Assembly (NCBI RefSeq): GCF_029852145.1
Contig: NC_079971.1
Coordinates: forward strand, 20,583,563-20,647,562
From: Microplitis mediator
Taxonomy: Eukaryota > Arthropoda > Insecta > Hymenoptera > Braconidae
Reading direction: 5' to 3'
Length of the DNA stretch: 64,000 nt
Shown in pieces: positions 9,131-20,184 of the stretch; the stretch's first letter is position 1; every line of letters starts with the position of its first letter. Both the position numbers and the translations under genes were made by a program. The notes beneath the pieces are model-generated. The model ran no database searches. It had not been told where the DNA came from and saw only the letters and a program-made list of their open reading frames with translations.

Positions 9131-10349
9131 GAATATTGAGAATACCCCCCATGAAAAAAAAATTTTTCATATAAATAAAAATACATAAATAATATCAAAA
9201 TATGTATAAAAAATATATTTTTTATATTTTATTTCCTATGTTGGTGAAATTAGATAAAAAATATATTAATAATATATTTTTTTATATTACTAGACCTATA
9301 TTTTTTTTTACATTTTAAATATAAAAGCAAATATTTTTTTTGTATATTTTTATACATGTATTTTTTATATATTCTAAGATATATCTTTAATATTTTTAAA
9401 TTATAATAAATCTATACGAAAATCGGCCAATAGCTATTTAAAATATATTTTTTATGTATTTGTAATATATTTTTATATTTTATCATATATTTTATTTATA
9501 AATTATTTTCATTGGGAGACGTGAGCTTGAATAAAATCGCATGAGCCTACAAAACGATTCTTTAATAATTTTGTCGATATATACTTACATATGAAGAAAA
9601 TCTGTCCATCAGTTGAACCTGCGGCCCAGCCCCAAAACTTCCCGAGCTCCTTGAGGTCGAAAACATTGTTGTGAATACATTTTCGAGGTTTTCGAGCTCG
9701 AAAATACTTTTGTATGCCATTGTTTTCGAAAAAAACTGTTTTTTAGCATTTCTTTCTTCCGCGATATCTCGCGAACGAATTAACTGGTTTCCCGCATGAA
9801 AAAACTTTTTATGTGAAAAAATATGCGTTAAAATATATGAATTTTATATGTGATATATTGCACAGTATATAAAATAATATTTATATTTTTGCCGTATTAA
9901 TATATGATAATATGTTAGAAAAAAATATATTGCTACAATATATTAATTATCTATTTATCAATATAACTTTTTTTATATATAATTAGCATATATATCTTGG
10001 TATAATTTATTATATATTAATATATTGTATTGAAAGCAGTATATTTATTAATATACAGTATGATGTATATTTTTTATATAAGATTTCCAGTACAATACAA
10101 AATACAAAAATCAAAAAAAAAATTTTAACACAAGAAACAAGTTTCAACTTTTGTATTTTCGTTGACTTTTCTTATCTTGACGTTATTTATGTGAAATTAC
10201 TGAGTTTTATTAAATTTTCAAGACATTTATTCATGGAAATGAAAATTACTTTCAACAGTAATATTTTATATTCAGAAAAGGATAGTAGTGTTGAATATTA
10301 TGTTTAGAAACATCATTTTCTTAATATATGTATACCATGGACATTTCTT
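9131..10349. other. AT-rich repeats upstream of B1
   Basis: To about 9500 this is half of an AT-rich inverted element seen complete in units 2-4. From about 9597 to 9800 there is a truncated copy of the AACTTCCC/GAGCTC repeat family (CAGTTGAACCTGCGG). Then come ATAT-rich DNA and, from 10125, the distal inverted-repeat arm of B1. No gene. Confidence 0.7.
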
Positions 10350-10558
10350 GGGAAGTATGAAAATACCTGGAGTGGGAATTGAGACTTACGTCTTTACACT
10401 GGCGTGCTTGATGTCGGCTAAGGCGAACCAATCAGGTGAAGCCACAGTCCAAGAGTAATTAAGACCCAAAATTATCGGCGATAACTACGCAAAAATCTAT
10501 ATATACCTGAGGGTAAGATACAGTACTTTATACTACTAGTTCAAGCCGTAGAGTACGG
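10350..10558 (+). promoter_or_regulatory. B1 promoter, 130-bp conserved block and leader hairpin
   Basis: The block at 10350-10479 differs from the A1 block at one of 130 positions and contains CCAAT at 10428-10432. TATATATA is at 10498-10505, a likely start site (ACAGTACTT) near 10520, and the leader hairpin CCGTA-GAG-TACGG at 10546-10558. The hairpin loop differs from type A but the stem is the same. Confidence 0.8.
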
Positions 10559-10608
10559 ACGTTCAATAGTGAAATTTAAAAGTCTTGAAGAGTTCAGAAG
10601 TTGTCGGA

Positions 10609-11064
10609 ATGGCCATGGAAGTACCACTCATGGATTTCGAAGAACGTTCAAGTACGGGAATTTCCTCCGAGGACAACTGGGATTATAGCCAGGAAATCGG
10701 AGACTTTCTGCAACAAATATTCGATATTGGCGCTAGTGGCATTTCGACCAATCCGGAGGATCATACACCTGCTGTTCCGTCTCCCGAGGAACACATCTTC
10801 GTACAGCCACAGCTGTACCAGTGCGAGTTCGAGCCCTGTAGAAAGGTGTTTGTTGATCAAATTTCGCTGCGTCGCCACTGCATCATCAGGCATCTTGTAA
10901 AAAAATTCATGTGCAAGGATTGTATGTGGAAATCACCGGAAAGACGATTAAGATGCCGACACGAGGGAAAGAAAAAAAAACGATTATTGATTCATTCTCG
11001 TAAACCTTCCCAAAAAAGAAAGAAAAAAATCCGTGTCCTACGTCGCTCCTCAAAATTTCAATAA
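10609..11064 (+). CDS. Type B zinc-finger protein, copy 1 (B1)
   Basis: This is an intronless 151-residue paralogue of type A (roughly half the residues identical by eye; shared motifs include STNPED, EEHIFV and SPE-RLRC-H). I start it at ATG 10609; a second ATG two codons on is in a good Kozak context (GCCATGG). A frame-open extension to a TTG at 10585 is not used, because TGA lies upstream. The acidic N-terminal part is followed by C72-x4-C77-x12-H90-x4-H95 (one residue longer than in type A), an incomplete finger C102-x2-C105-x12-H118, and a strongly basic tail from 121 (KKKKR, QKRKKK) that type A largely lacks. The tail suggests nuclear import and nucleic-acid binding. B1 and B3 are identical proteins. 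Confidence 0.85.
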   Translation: MAMEVPLMDFEERSSTGISSEDNWDYSQEIGDFLQQIFDIGASGISTNPEDHTPAVPSPEEHIFVQPQLYQCEFEPCRKVFVDQISLRRHCIIRHLVKKFMCKDCMWKSPERRLRCRHEGKKKKRLLIHSRKPSQKRKKKIRVLRRSSKFQ

Positions 11065-11117
11065 TTAACACATGTGAAAATTGAAATTTTACTAATATTA
11101 AGACTTTAAACTCAAAC

Positions 11118-11133
11118 GGCCCTTTTCAGGGCC
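11118..11133 (+). terminator. Histone-type 3' stem-loop of B1
   Basis: GGCCCT-TTTC-AGGGCC lies 53 nt after the stop, flanked by CAAAC and ACCAAA. About 35 nt around it are identical to the type A site although neighbouring bases differ. A possible backup AATAAA is at 11365-11370. Confidence 0.92.
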
Positions 11134-11189
11134 ACCAAATATTTCCAAACGTAAAAAATTCTTTAAGTAAAAATAACTTTACTTTATTA

Positions 11190-11192
11190 TCA

Positions 11193-11229
<37 letters not shown>

Positions 11230-11311
11230 AATAATAATAATTATTATTAAAATAATAATAATTATTATTAAAATAATAATAATTATTATTATAATAATAA
11301 TTTATTATTAA
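11190..11311. repeat. ATT/AAT microsatellite, B1 3' flank (expanded)
   Basis: ATT triplets are followed by alternating AAT/ATT blocks that can fold on themselves. B1 has three tandem copies of the AAAATAATAATAATTATT block; the other B copies have one. Confidence 0.85.
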
Positions 11312-11372
11312 TTGTTTATTGTATTTTTTTTTCTTTAACTTAAAATACACTGAAAAAAAATTCCAATAAAAT

Positions 11373-11392
11373 TTACGATGTTAACATCGTAA
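11373..11392. repeat. 20-bp perfect palindrome, B1 3' flank
   Basis: TTACGATGTTAACATCGTAA, self-complementary over all 20 bases, about 240 bp beyond the stem-loop. The type A outer stem is not kept here. Confidence 0.85.
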
Positions 11393-11639
11393 TTGTGAAC
11401 TATAATTTCAGTGACATCAATTTTTAAATGTCTTTTTTTTTTTTTTCAAATATTTTCATTGTCTAAATGATTAGTTAATAAATTATTTTTTTTTTTAAAA
11501 TCATAATTGGCACTTGTTTATAGATTATTAACAAAAATAAAATTTTTTTTATTAATAATTTAATTTTTTTTCAACTTATGAATATATTCCAAATAAATTC
11601 TATAAACTGTTACATATTTTTTCTAGGGCTTTAAAAAAT

Positions 11640-11965
11640 AACAAAAATAGGTATTTCTGACTAGAAATTGTCCCAATACATATATTGGGTCCCAATTGGG
11701 ACTCACTGTAGCATGCGCAGAAGGTCTACCGCAGTTGGAACCCGATCGGGAACTTGTTGGGATATCTCAATGCCATAGTTAGTTACCCAACATCAGTTTT
11801 TACTGAGTGGGACCTAATTGGGAACTTACTAGGATATCCCCATGCAAAAATGAATGACTTATGAGATCAATTTTGAAAGAATATAAGACGACTGAAAATA
11901 TATTATGTACACCAAGTACAATGAAGTTTTTTTTTTCTCCATGTTCCACACACACTTCTAACTTA
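11640..11965. repeat. CCCAATTGGG-rich repeat in the B1 3' flank
   Basis: Found in all B arms but not A arms. It contains hairpin CCCAATA-CATA-TATTGGG (11672-11689) overlapping palindrome GTCCCAATTGGGAC (11689-11702), and repeated TGGGATATC/AGGATATCC phrases. It is probably an old insertion of unknown class. Confidence 0.6.
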
Positions 11966-12027
11966 CGGTCTTTCTCCATGGTCCGCGCGTAGTCAGGGAC
12001 TCACTTTCTAACAGTGTGTATATTTTC

Positions 12028-12231
12028 TGTATCGCATAGGGTTTTTGTTGAAATTTTTTCCCTGAAAATTCGATATCAATTATCTAGTCATACTATTATA
12101 TAAATTGTAAAGAGACCTTATACTGGGTAATGTTTTCGATAAACAGGAACCCAATTGTTATATTACTGTTGTAAATTGTAAGAAATTACAATGTACTATT
12201 AGATGTTGAATAAACTATTTAAACTGAAACA
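12028..12231 (+). mobile_element. 204-bp insertion, probable LINE 3' end, at GTATATTTTC (unit 1)
   Basis: It is flanked by identical 10-bp GTATATTTTC copies at 12018-12027 and 12232-12241. It ends with TTGAATAAACTATTT and a short A-rich end, resembling a 5'-truncated LINE 3'UTR. The A arms are uninterrupted at the matching place. No coding sequence remains. Confidence 0.65.
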
Positions 12232-12241
12232 GTATATTTTC

Positions 12242-14311
12242 AAAAAATCAAAACAAAAATTTTTGATATTTTGACAGCATTTCAGTTATTTGATATTCAT
12301 TCTTATTTAAGTTTTTTGTGTAAAAACAATAAATTTACATAAAACAAGTAATGAATGTTTGATATATACTGGGCGTAATTTTATTACAGAGAATTTTTTA
12401 GTGGTGAAATTTTCCTCTCTTTTGATATCGTACATACAAAGTTTTACCACACGACAGTGAACAACGTGTGTCTTTAGGATTAAAATAATTTATATGTTAT
12501 TGATGAAATAATCAATCGCCTCAATTTTGGATAGAAATTATTCTATACTAAATTGTTTTTGTATTAGTACACAATAGGGTGTCGCAAAAAAAACGAATGT
12601 TTGTTTTTTGACGTCTTATGGGCTCAAAAGTTACTTTATATTATAAATAAAATCCTCACCAAATTTCAGCCAGATATCTTTCAAATTGATCTATTACAGA
12701 GGAGGGTCTCCTTTCCCCTTTAAAATTCCCGCGAAAATTTTTTTGTTATTAGAGCTTCGAAAAACTTTTTTTTTCAAATTTTGCCTAGCATAATTTCCTA
12801 GGGAATTAAATTCTCTACAAAAAGTTTCGTTGCATTATTTACGTCAAACGAACTGGGAAAAAGTTACGGTGCTTCAAAGATCAACTAAAGTTTAGTTTTC
12901 TCAGTGAAAAATTTTTCAAAATTATCCGATAAAGTTGATGGTTGCATCCAAAAATGTAAAAATTTATCGTCAATCTAACTTTAACTTTGATTAAGTTTTA
13001 GAGAAATAAAAATATCAAAAAATTATGGGAGAGCTTTTTTGTAGAGCGTCAAATTTTCCGTAAGAATATGTCTTGAACATTTGAAAGTATTGGTCCCACC
13101 GAGAGCTACGAAATTCCAAAGCTTAAAAAATAAATTTTCCCATGTTTTTTAAACGGGAAATAGAAAATTGCGATGCGGCAGTTGTTAATATTAATATTAA
13201 TAGCTCAAAATTTCACTTTTTTTTTTTCGTCATTTTCAACAATATTTTCGATATAATGAAGAAAAAAGAAATTAGTCGATTGATCGAATCAGTCTAATAA
13301 ACATATATAGTCTCCATACCCTATACTATACGTATATAGTCTGCATAACCTATACACTCACGCCTGAAAAGTGAAAGCCGTAACGCGTAACGGTCGTAAC
13401 GAGGTCATTCGTTGAACGTATTTTACTCCTCATATTTTTTCCATACCGGGCTCCTTATATAAATATCGATTTTTAAGGAGTGAACTCCAAAAATTATTTT
13501 TATTTTCATTTTCCGTCAAGTTAATTTTTTCGTTAAAACTTTTTTTTTGAGTGCTCCATTTTACCCCACATATCACATATCCCCCTAAAATATGATAAAA
13601 ATAATGCAGAAGTCATAATCTGACGGGAAAAAAAAAACAATTTTTTTTCTATAATTTTTTGGGGAGGGGACCTTCGTGCCACAGAAAAAATTTTTTTTTC
13701 CGATTTTTTTGCATAATTTCGACTGATTCTTCCGAAATAGACGGAAAATAAACGAATTTGATGGTTAAAGGCCACAAAAAGAAAAATTCGACTTAAGGGG
13801 TCCTTCGTGCCCCAGGCTCCCCTATCCATGTTGTTTCGATCAATCTCGAACAGATCAATCATAATATATCCATAATTAAGAAAAAAAATGATTTCCGGGG
13901 ACTGAAAAAAATCTTCTCAAGCTCAAACAAGTTTCGTTTTATGCTAGAGTTTTAAAAGTTAAGAATCGAAAATCATTAATGAAGAAGCGGCTTTTAAATT
14001 TTTATTATCGATTATGTTGTCTGAAATAAATGTGTTCCGACAGAAATCAATAGCAGTGGTCAAAATCAAAATTTGAATGAGTTTTGACTTAAGTCAGAGC
14101 AATAATAGATAGAATATCTAAGAAAAACATTAAAGACTGGGTTTTTGAATTTTTTGCTGACAATATGTTTGAAACTAAGGAAAAAGTTATATGACATTAT
14201 CTGATGATCGGAAGAGACTATAAAGAGAAAGAGTAGGAATGATTTCAGACACATTTTAGCACATTATATTTAGATTTATCTGGAAGAAATAACATAAAAT
14301 GTTATTTTTTT
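12242..14311. other. B1-to-A2 spacer, no gene
   Basis: This is a repeat mosaic. Around 12720 it switches from a sequence matching the first copy to one matching the second copy of a repeat that units 3 and 4 carry twice (35624-36115 and 37520-38040). At 13660-13840 is a MITE-like segment ending CTTCGTGCCCCAGGCTCCCC, similar in layout to the 18512 MITE. Long ORF-like stretches here lack codon character and recur only as repeats. Confidence 0.65.
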
Positions 14312-14768
14312 AACTTTTCAGCGCAGATATCTTTTGAACTCATCAACCAATTTTGACGTTTGAGGTGGCAATCGGCGGGTTTCCTTGAGTTCTAGAGCTG
14401 ATTAAATTTTGAGATTGATCGGATTAGTCACTTCAAAGATAATCGAAAAAAAAACGTTTTTTATCATTTCTTTCGCCAACGATATCTCTCGAACAAATTA
14501 ACCGATTGAGATGGTTGAGGTGGCATTCGTCGCGGCTTATAAAGTTCTAGAGCTGATTAGATTTTGAAGTCGATCGTTCGAGTCGTTTCTGAGAAATCAC
14601 TGAAAAACTAAAAAAGAATTTTTTTTTTTTTCGTGATTCGCCACTATTTTCGAGTCTGCTTGATCAAATGATCTGAAATTTACAGGAAAGTTGAGGGCCA
14701 ACAAGCTTTCAATTCAATTGCCACTTCAACCATCTGAATCGATCCGTTAGTTAAAAAATTACAAAGAG

Positions 14769-14829
<61 letters not shown>

Positions 14830-14974
14830 TCGGACATCATTATGTAAATAGTCAGAATAGCTTCCTAGGACCTCAAAACTGCGACATCTGATGAAAACTC
14901 GACTTTCGAAAATCGGGGTGAAAACAATAACTTACCAATCTTTTGAAAATCGTCGATTTTCTTAGCGGGAAGTT
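14312..14974 (+). mobile_element. AACTT...AGCGGGAAGTT repeat with CA microsatellite, unit 1
   Basis: Ends in CTTAGCGGGAAGTT; the left end AACTTTTCAGCGC is decayed. It holds repeated phrases such as CGAACAAATTAACCGATTGA and a (CA)n run at 14772-14824. No coding capacity. Confidence 0.7.
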
Positions 14975-15209
14975 ACAAATATCAAATAACTGAGATGCTG
15001 TCAAATTATCAAAAATTTTTTGAAAATATACAAATTGTTTGAAAGAAACTCATAAACTTTGCGCGGACGCATTGCCAATTATGATTTTAAAAAAAAAAAT
15101 TATTTATTAAGTAATTATTTAAACAATCAGAATATCAAAAAGATGATAAGCAATAGAAAAAATTTTTCAAGAGAAAATAAAGTTTGGAAATCTATGCTAC
15201 TGAAATTAT

Positions 15210-15251
15210 AGTCCACAATTACGATGTTAACATCGTAAATTTGAGTGGACT
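15210..15251. repeat. Nested palindrome in the A2 3' flank
   Basis: Perfect core TTACGATGTTAACATCGTAA at 15219-15238, inside the AGTCCAC/GTGGACT outer stem. Confidence 0.85.
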
Positions 15252-15406
15252 TTCTTTCCGTGTATTTTAAGCTGGAAATAAAAGATAAAGTTAATGAACA
15301 ATAAATAATAATAATTATCATCATAATAATTATTATTATAATAATAATAAGAATAAAGTAAAATTAATTTTACTTGGATAGTTTGATACGTTTTAAAATA
15401 TTTGGT

Positions 15407-15422
15407 GGCCCTGAAAAGGGCC
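15407..15422 (-). terminator. Histone-type 3' stem-loop of A2
   Basis: Identical stem, loop and ACCA flank to A1, 40 nt after the stop. Confidence 0.92.
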
Positions 15423-15462
15423 GTTTGAGTGTGAAGTCTTAATCACTAAAATTCCAATGATG

Positions 15463-15945
15463 TTATAAATTTTGGTCAATGAAATTTAAAAGATCAATGT
15501 AGATATGGGATTTTTTCCTTTTTTTGTGGATGTGTTGACAAGAATGATACAATGATATTTTATTTTCTATGTGTTGGCATCTTAATCTTGTTTCTGGTGA
15601 TTGGAACATACAGAAAGTGCACTTGAACTTTTCGACGAGATGCCTGATGCAGTGGCGACGCCAACATATCCGATGTATAAACACCTCCTGACAGGGCTTG
15701 AAATGGCACCGGTACAGCGTTGGCTTTACAAAGATATGTTCCTCGGAAGACGGACCAGCAGGTGTATCATCTTCCGGATTGGTAGAACTGCCACTATCGT
15801 CACTCGTCGTCAGTTCTTCGAAGAAGCTTTCGATAGCTTCGCAGGACAACCAGTCGTCCTCCGAGAAACTTTCTATGCTTAGAGCTTCGTCAAAATCGAC
15901 GATTGGCACTTCCATGGACTCGAAGAACTCTTCTTGGATTTCCAT
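15463..15945 (-). CDS. Type A zinc-finger protein, copy 2 (A2)
   Basis: Intact 160-residue copy. Relative to A1 it has I71 instead of Thr and T119 instead of Ala, the latter between the ligands of the second finger. All Cys and His ligands are kept. The protein is identical to A4. It is tail-to-tail with B1, whose stop is 4.4 kb to the left. The start ATG at 15945 corresponds to 3561 in A1. Confidence 0.85.
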   Translation of the reverse strand: MEIQEEFFESMEVPIVDFDEALSIESFSEDDWLSCEAIESFFEELTTSDDSGSSTNPEDDTPAGPSSEEHIFVKPTLYRCHFKPCQEVFIHRICWRRHCIRHLVEKFKCTFCMFQSPETRLRCQHIENKISLYHSCQHIHKKRKKSHIYIDLLNFIDQNL

Positions 15946-15994
15946 TTCGGAACTTCTGTATTCTTCACGATTTTTAAATTTCACAAATGAACGT

Positions 15995-16203
15995 CCGTAG
16001 TCTACGGCTTGAACTTGTAATATGAAGTACTGTTTCTCACCCTCAGGTATTTATAGACCTTTGCGTAGTAATAGCCGATAATTTTGGGTCTTAATTACTC
16101 TTGGACTGTGGCTTCACCTGATTGGTTCGCCTTAGCCGACATCAAGCACGCCAGTGTAAAGACGTAAGTCTCAATTCCCACTTCAGGTATTTTCATACTT
16201 CCC
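15995..16203 (-). promoter_or_regulatory. A2 promoter and leader
   Basis: Same layout as A1 with no indel: leader hairpin at 15995-16007, TATA at 16048-16056, CCAAT at 16121-16125 and the 130-bp block at 16074-16203. Confidence 0.8.
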
Positions 16204-17942
16204 AAAAAAGGTCTAATGTATACATATATTAAGAAATTGATGTTTCTAAACATAAAATTCAACACTACTATCCTTTTCTGAATATTAAATATAACTGTTA
16301 AAAGTAATTTCCATTTCCATGAATAAATGTCTTGAAAATTTAATAAAACTCAGTCATTTTACAGAAACCAAGTCAACATATGAAAAGTGAAAGAAAAAAA
16401 AAAATTAAAACTTGTTTTTTGAGTTCAAAATTTTTTTTTTTTTATTTTTTGGGAATTTTTTTTTTTTTCTCTTCTCTTCACATGTACTTAGTTACCAACG
16501 CAAAAATGAAAACAAAGCCGAAAGGAAATGATTTTTTCATTTTGATGATGATTACACAATGAAAGGAACAAAATTTGTTCCTTTAATTGTTTAGCAAAAC
16601 TTTGATCAATCGAACCCGAAAAACGACTCAGTAAATCAATTTAAAATTTACAGGGTTATTGGAGGTACATAAAGCTAAGAAAATCCCTGGCAATATTAGT
16701 CTTTTTATCGATATTTGTAGAGTAGCGGTTAATTTATTCAAACCCCAAAAAAACGCATTTTTTTTGTGCTTCTTTTTAATGGATGTTAAAAATAAAAAAA
16801 AATTTTTTTATATAAATGATGATAGGGTCTTGTAGATAATTTATTCAAGAATTTAACGCCACCCTCCAATTTACTGTGCGATCATTGGTACCTGAAATAT
16901 CGATAATCAAGTTCAAAATAATGATTTTTCGTTTGAAGCCTGATATCTCAGCGACAAGTTGCCGTCTGAATCTAAAAAAAAATTCAAATTGACGCTGAAT
17001 GAATTTGCTAACTGACGTATGCGTTTGTTGAGCAGAAAAAAATTCCACAGCGTGGACTCCTTCAAAGAAAAAAAAAATTTAGAAAACTTTCGTCTCGCGG
17101 TGTTTCTCATGTTTGCGCAATAACCGTAGCTCTTGAAAAAATTAAATCAAAATGCGTCGAAACTAGAGATGTCAAGCTATAAAATATACTTTTTTTAAAA
17201 TCCCGATAGGATTATTGTTCACGAAGTTACAACCTTGCAAAAATCACTAAAAAATTTCTAAAATTTTTCTGTTTCTTTAATTTATGGCGTGGGTGTATAT
17301 TAAAAAATATAATAATGAAAATGTTAAGAATCTATTTTTCATATACATATTCATATATTTTTTATGTTTCTCCAATATATTTTTTTCATATGTTAACATA
17401 TTTTCTTTTTAATTTTTATCATTGGGACATACGTACAGACTAGGGTGTTAAAAAAAATAAACAACTTTTTTTCTTTCTTGGACACAGGTTTTAAAGTTTC
17501 ATTTAGATATCAAAATACGCCTGTGAAAAAAAGAGCTCTTAATATTAACAGTAGGAGGTTCCGCATGACACATTTTCAATAAAAATAACATCGAATTTTT
17601 TTTTTTTCGCGTCTCCTAATTTTTGTAATAAAGCTGCTGATGCGTCGTAGACAAAATCTGCAGATATACTTTTGTCGAGAATTGAACTATGATAGTAAAT
17701 TTAACTTATGAAATAGTAATTTTTTTTTTATTATTCTACTCCCTGATAAAGGACAATGATTTAAAACAATTCGAATCGACTAGAGTATAGAGATATACAA
17801 GGCTGTTACCTTTCAAATAGGTAGTATTTTTTTTTTTTCGTGTGCAAGTACAGTAAGACAATATTTAAAAAAAATCGGCTTCGCCTCGGCCAACAATCAC
17901 ATGTGCTCTGAGACTTTTCTTATTTTACTGGCCTAGGTATGT
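16204..17942. other. A2 upstream block, no gene
   Basis: Matches 3820-5442. The large palindrome near 16550-16590 has one mismatch (AATGAAAGG). At about 17835 it shows the empty site of the unit 1 element, running into CGTGTGCAAGTACAG, then about 100 bp of unit 2/3-specific sequence with TCGGCTTCGCCTCGGCC. Confidence 0.7.
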
Positions 17943-18470
17943 AATATACTATTTAAATAGCTAACTTTTAGCCGATTTTCGGATATATTTTGTATATTTT
18001 AAATATATTAAAAATATATCTTAGAATATATAAAAAATAGATGTATAAAAATACACAAAAAAATTTATTTTCTATTTAAAATTAAAAAAAAAAGGTATGA
18101 TATTATAAAAAAAATACACTAGTAATGTATTTTTAATTTAATATCACCAACATAGAAAATAAAGTATAAAAAATTTAGATAAAAAATAGGTTTTTAATTC
18201 AACAAACAATCTAGGTAAAAAAAAATATAAAAATATATTTTTTATATTTTATTTCCTATGTTGGTCAAATTAGATAAAAAATATATAAATAATATATTTT
18301 TTTATATTACTATACCTATATTTTTTTTTACATTTTAAATATAAAAGCAAATATTTTTTTTGTATATTTTTATACATGTATTTTTATATGTTCTAAGATA
18401 TATCTTTAATATATTTAAATTATAATAAATCTATACGAAAATCGGCCAATCGCTATTTAAAATATATTTT
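17943..18470. mobile_element. AT-rich long inverted-repeat element, unit 2
   Basis: The left part (ATTTAAATAGCTAA, then GCCGATTTTCG) is mirrored by the right part (CGAAAATCGGCC, then GCTATTTAAAATATA). The arms extend inward for some 200 bp through ATATATCTTAGAATATA and its complement. It probably folds as one large hairpin. Non-coding. Confidence 0.65.
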
Positions 18471-18511
18471 TTATGTGTTTGTAATATATTTTTTATATTT
18501 TTTAACATATA

Positions 18512-19258
18512 GGGGAGGGTGGGGCAGAGCGGCCCCCCTGGAATTTTGACAAAAAAAAAAATTTTTTTTTTTTCGACTAATTACTATAAATCCGATATGT
18601 TTGCGCATTGTACCCCTACGCATGACATTTAGGGCAAAATGGACAAGCCCGAAATTTTTAAAAAGTGATTTTTTCATATTTTTATCATCAAATTAAAAAA
18701 AAATTATTATAATTCCACATTTCTAGCCCTACGCATAACACCTGGGGCAAAATGGACCAGCAGAAACTTCCGAAAAAATTATTTCTTTATGATTTTCGGC
18801 CGTTTCTTTATGTAAGAGGCAAATTTGGTCACTAAAAATTTATAAAAATTAAATTTTTTTTTTTAGTTGATAAATTTTTGAAATAAAGTAAAATTGTAGA
18901 ATTGATTTTTTTTTTTATTAAATAACAATTAGTAGTTAAGGTAATCGAGAGTGAACGATTTTTTACGCTTTAAAAAATTTTTTTCGGGTAATATAAAACC
19001 AAAAATAGTTGTCAAGAGAAAGAAATACATTCTTAATGATGAAAACAATTTAAAAATAAAAAACGAAAAAAAAAATTTTTTGTGTCACTTTTAGAAGGGG
19101 GGCCGGTCTGCCCCACAAAAAAAAAAAAAAATTTTTCAGAATTTTGGCAAAATGTCCATAAATTTGTTCGAAATAGGACAAAAGTAAAGTGATCTTATGG
19201 TTGAAAGCCACAAAAAATAATAATTGGCTTAAGGGGGCCGCTCTGCCCCACCCTCCCC
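18512..19258. mobile_element. 747-bp MITE with TA target duplication, unit 2
   Basis: Terminal inverted repeats of about 26 bp start GGGGAGGGTGGGGCAGAGCG and match the right end's complement. TA flanks both sides (18510-18511, 19259-19260), and units 1 and 5 have the single-TA empty site (ACATATATTTTATTT). The Tc1/mariner type is inferred from the TA duplication. The interior has no transposase; short ORFs are chance. Confidence 0.88.
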
Positions 19259-19260
19259 TA

Positions 19261-20175
19261 TTTTATTTATAAATTATTTTCATTGGGAGACATGAGCATG
19301 AATAGAATCGCATGAGCCTACAAAACGATTTTTGGCACACCTCAAGCGCGGAAGCGCTGGTGGGCTTTATGATCGCTCTAAACTTTTTGACTCATTCATT
19401 CACATTGATTTTAATATTTTTGTCGGTATATACTTACATATGAAGAAAATCTGTCTGTCAGTTGACCCTGCGGGCCAGTCCCAAAACTTCCCGAGCTCCA
19501 TGAGGTCGAAAACATTGTTGTGAATACATTTTGGAGCTTTTCGAGCTCGAAAATACTTTTGTATGCCATTGTTTTCGAAAAAAACTGTTTTTTAGCATTT
19601 CTTTCTTCCATGATATCTCGCGAACGAATTAACTGGTTTCTCGCATGAAAAAACTTTATATGTGAAAAAATATACGTTAAAATATATGAATTTTATATGT
19701 GATATATTGCACAGTATATAAAATAATGTTTATATTTTTTCCGTATTAATATATGATAATATGTTAGAAAAAAATATATTGCTACAATATATTAATTATC
19801 TATTTATCAATATAACTTTTTTCATATATAATTAGCATATATATCTTGGTATACTTTATTATATATTGATATATTGTATTGAAAGCAGTATATTTATTAA
19901 TATACAGTATGATGTATATTTTTTATATAAGATTTCCAGTATATTACAAAATACAAAAATCAAAAAAAAAAATTTTAACACAAGAAACAAGTTTCAACTT
20001 TTGTATTTTCGTTGACTTTTCTTATCTTGACGTTATTTATGTGAAATTACTGAGTTTTATTAAATTTTCAAGACATTTATTCATGGAAATGAAAATTACT
20101 TTCAACAGTAATATTTTATATTCAGAAAAGGATAGTAGTGTTGAATATTATGTTTAGAAACATCATTTTCTTAAT
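19261..20175. other. B2 upstream repeats, no gene
   Basis: Holds a truncated AACTTCCC/GAGCTC-family fragment (about 19450-19630, with CAGTTGACCCTGCGGGCC), ATAT-rich DNA, then the distal B inverted-repeat arm from about 19980. Confidence 0.65.
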
Positions 20176-20184
20176 ATATGTATA

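Larger units (their letters stand above)
10125..12027. repeat. Inverted-repeat arm carrying B1 (partner 2545-4050)
   Basis: This is the plus-strand counterpart of the A arm. Shared landmarks include TTCAAGACATTTATTCATGG near 10220, the 130-bp promoter block, the stem-loop, the 20-bp palindrome and the GGTCTTTCTCCATGGTCC motif near 11970. Equivalent arms flank B2, B3 and B4. Confidence 0.85.
2545..15021. repeat. Higher-order repeat unit 1 (A1 and B1 genes)
   Basis: This unit runs from the conserved point GAAAATATAC next to gene A's 3' flank to the same point in the next unit. Order: A1 on minus, A-linked block, AACTTCCCGCT-type element, long intergenic block with a 375-bp MITE, B1 on plus, LINE 3' fragment, B-to-A spacer. 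The A-to-B interval matches that of unit 5; the B-to-A interval is almost identical to that of unit 2. Confidence 0.85.

Noticed and set aside
13533..13862. Recurring 109-codon minus-strand ORF (also 25342, 54874)
   Set aside because: It lies in a MITE-like repeat, has frame-shifted or shortened versions in unit 3, and low-complexity Phe/Lys-rich composition typical of AT-rich non-coding DNA.
18471..18677. 68-codon ORF at the end of the TA-flanked MITE
   Set aside because: Spans the terminal inverted repeat and is part of the element; not a gene.
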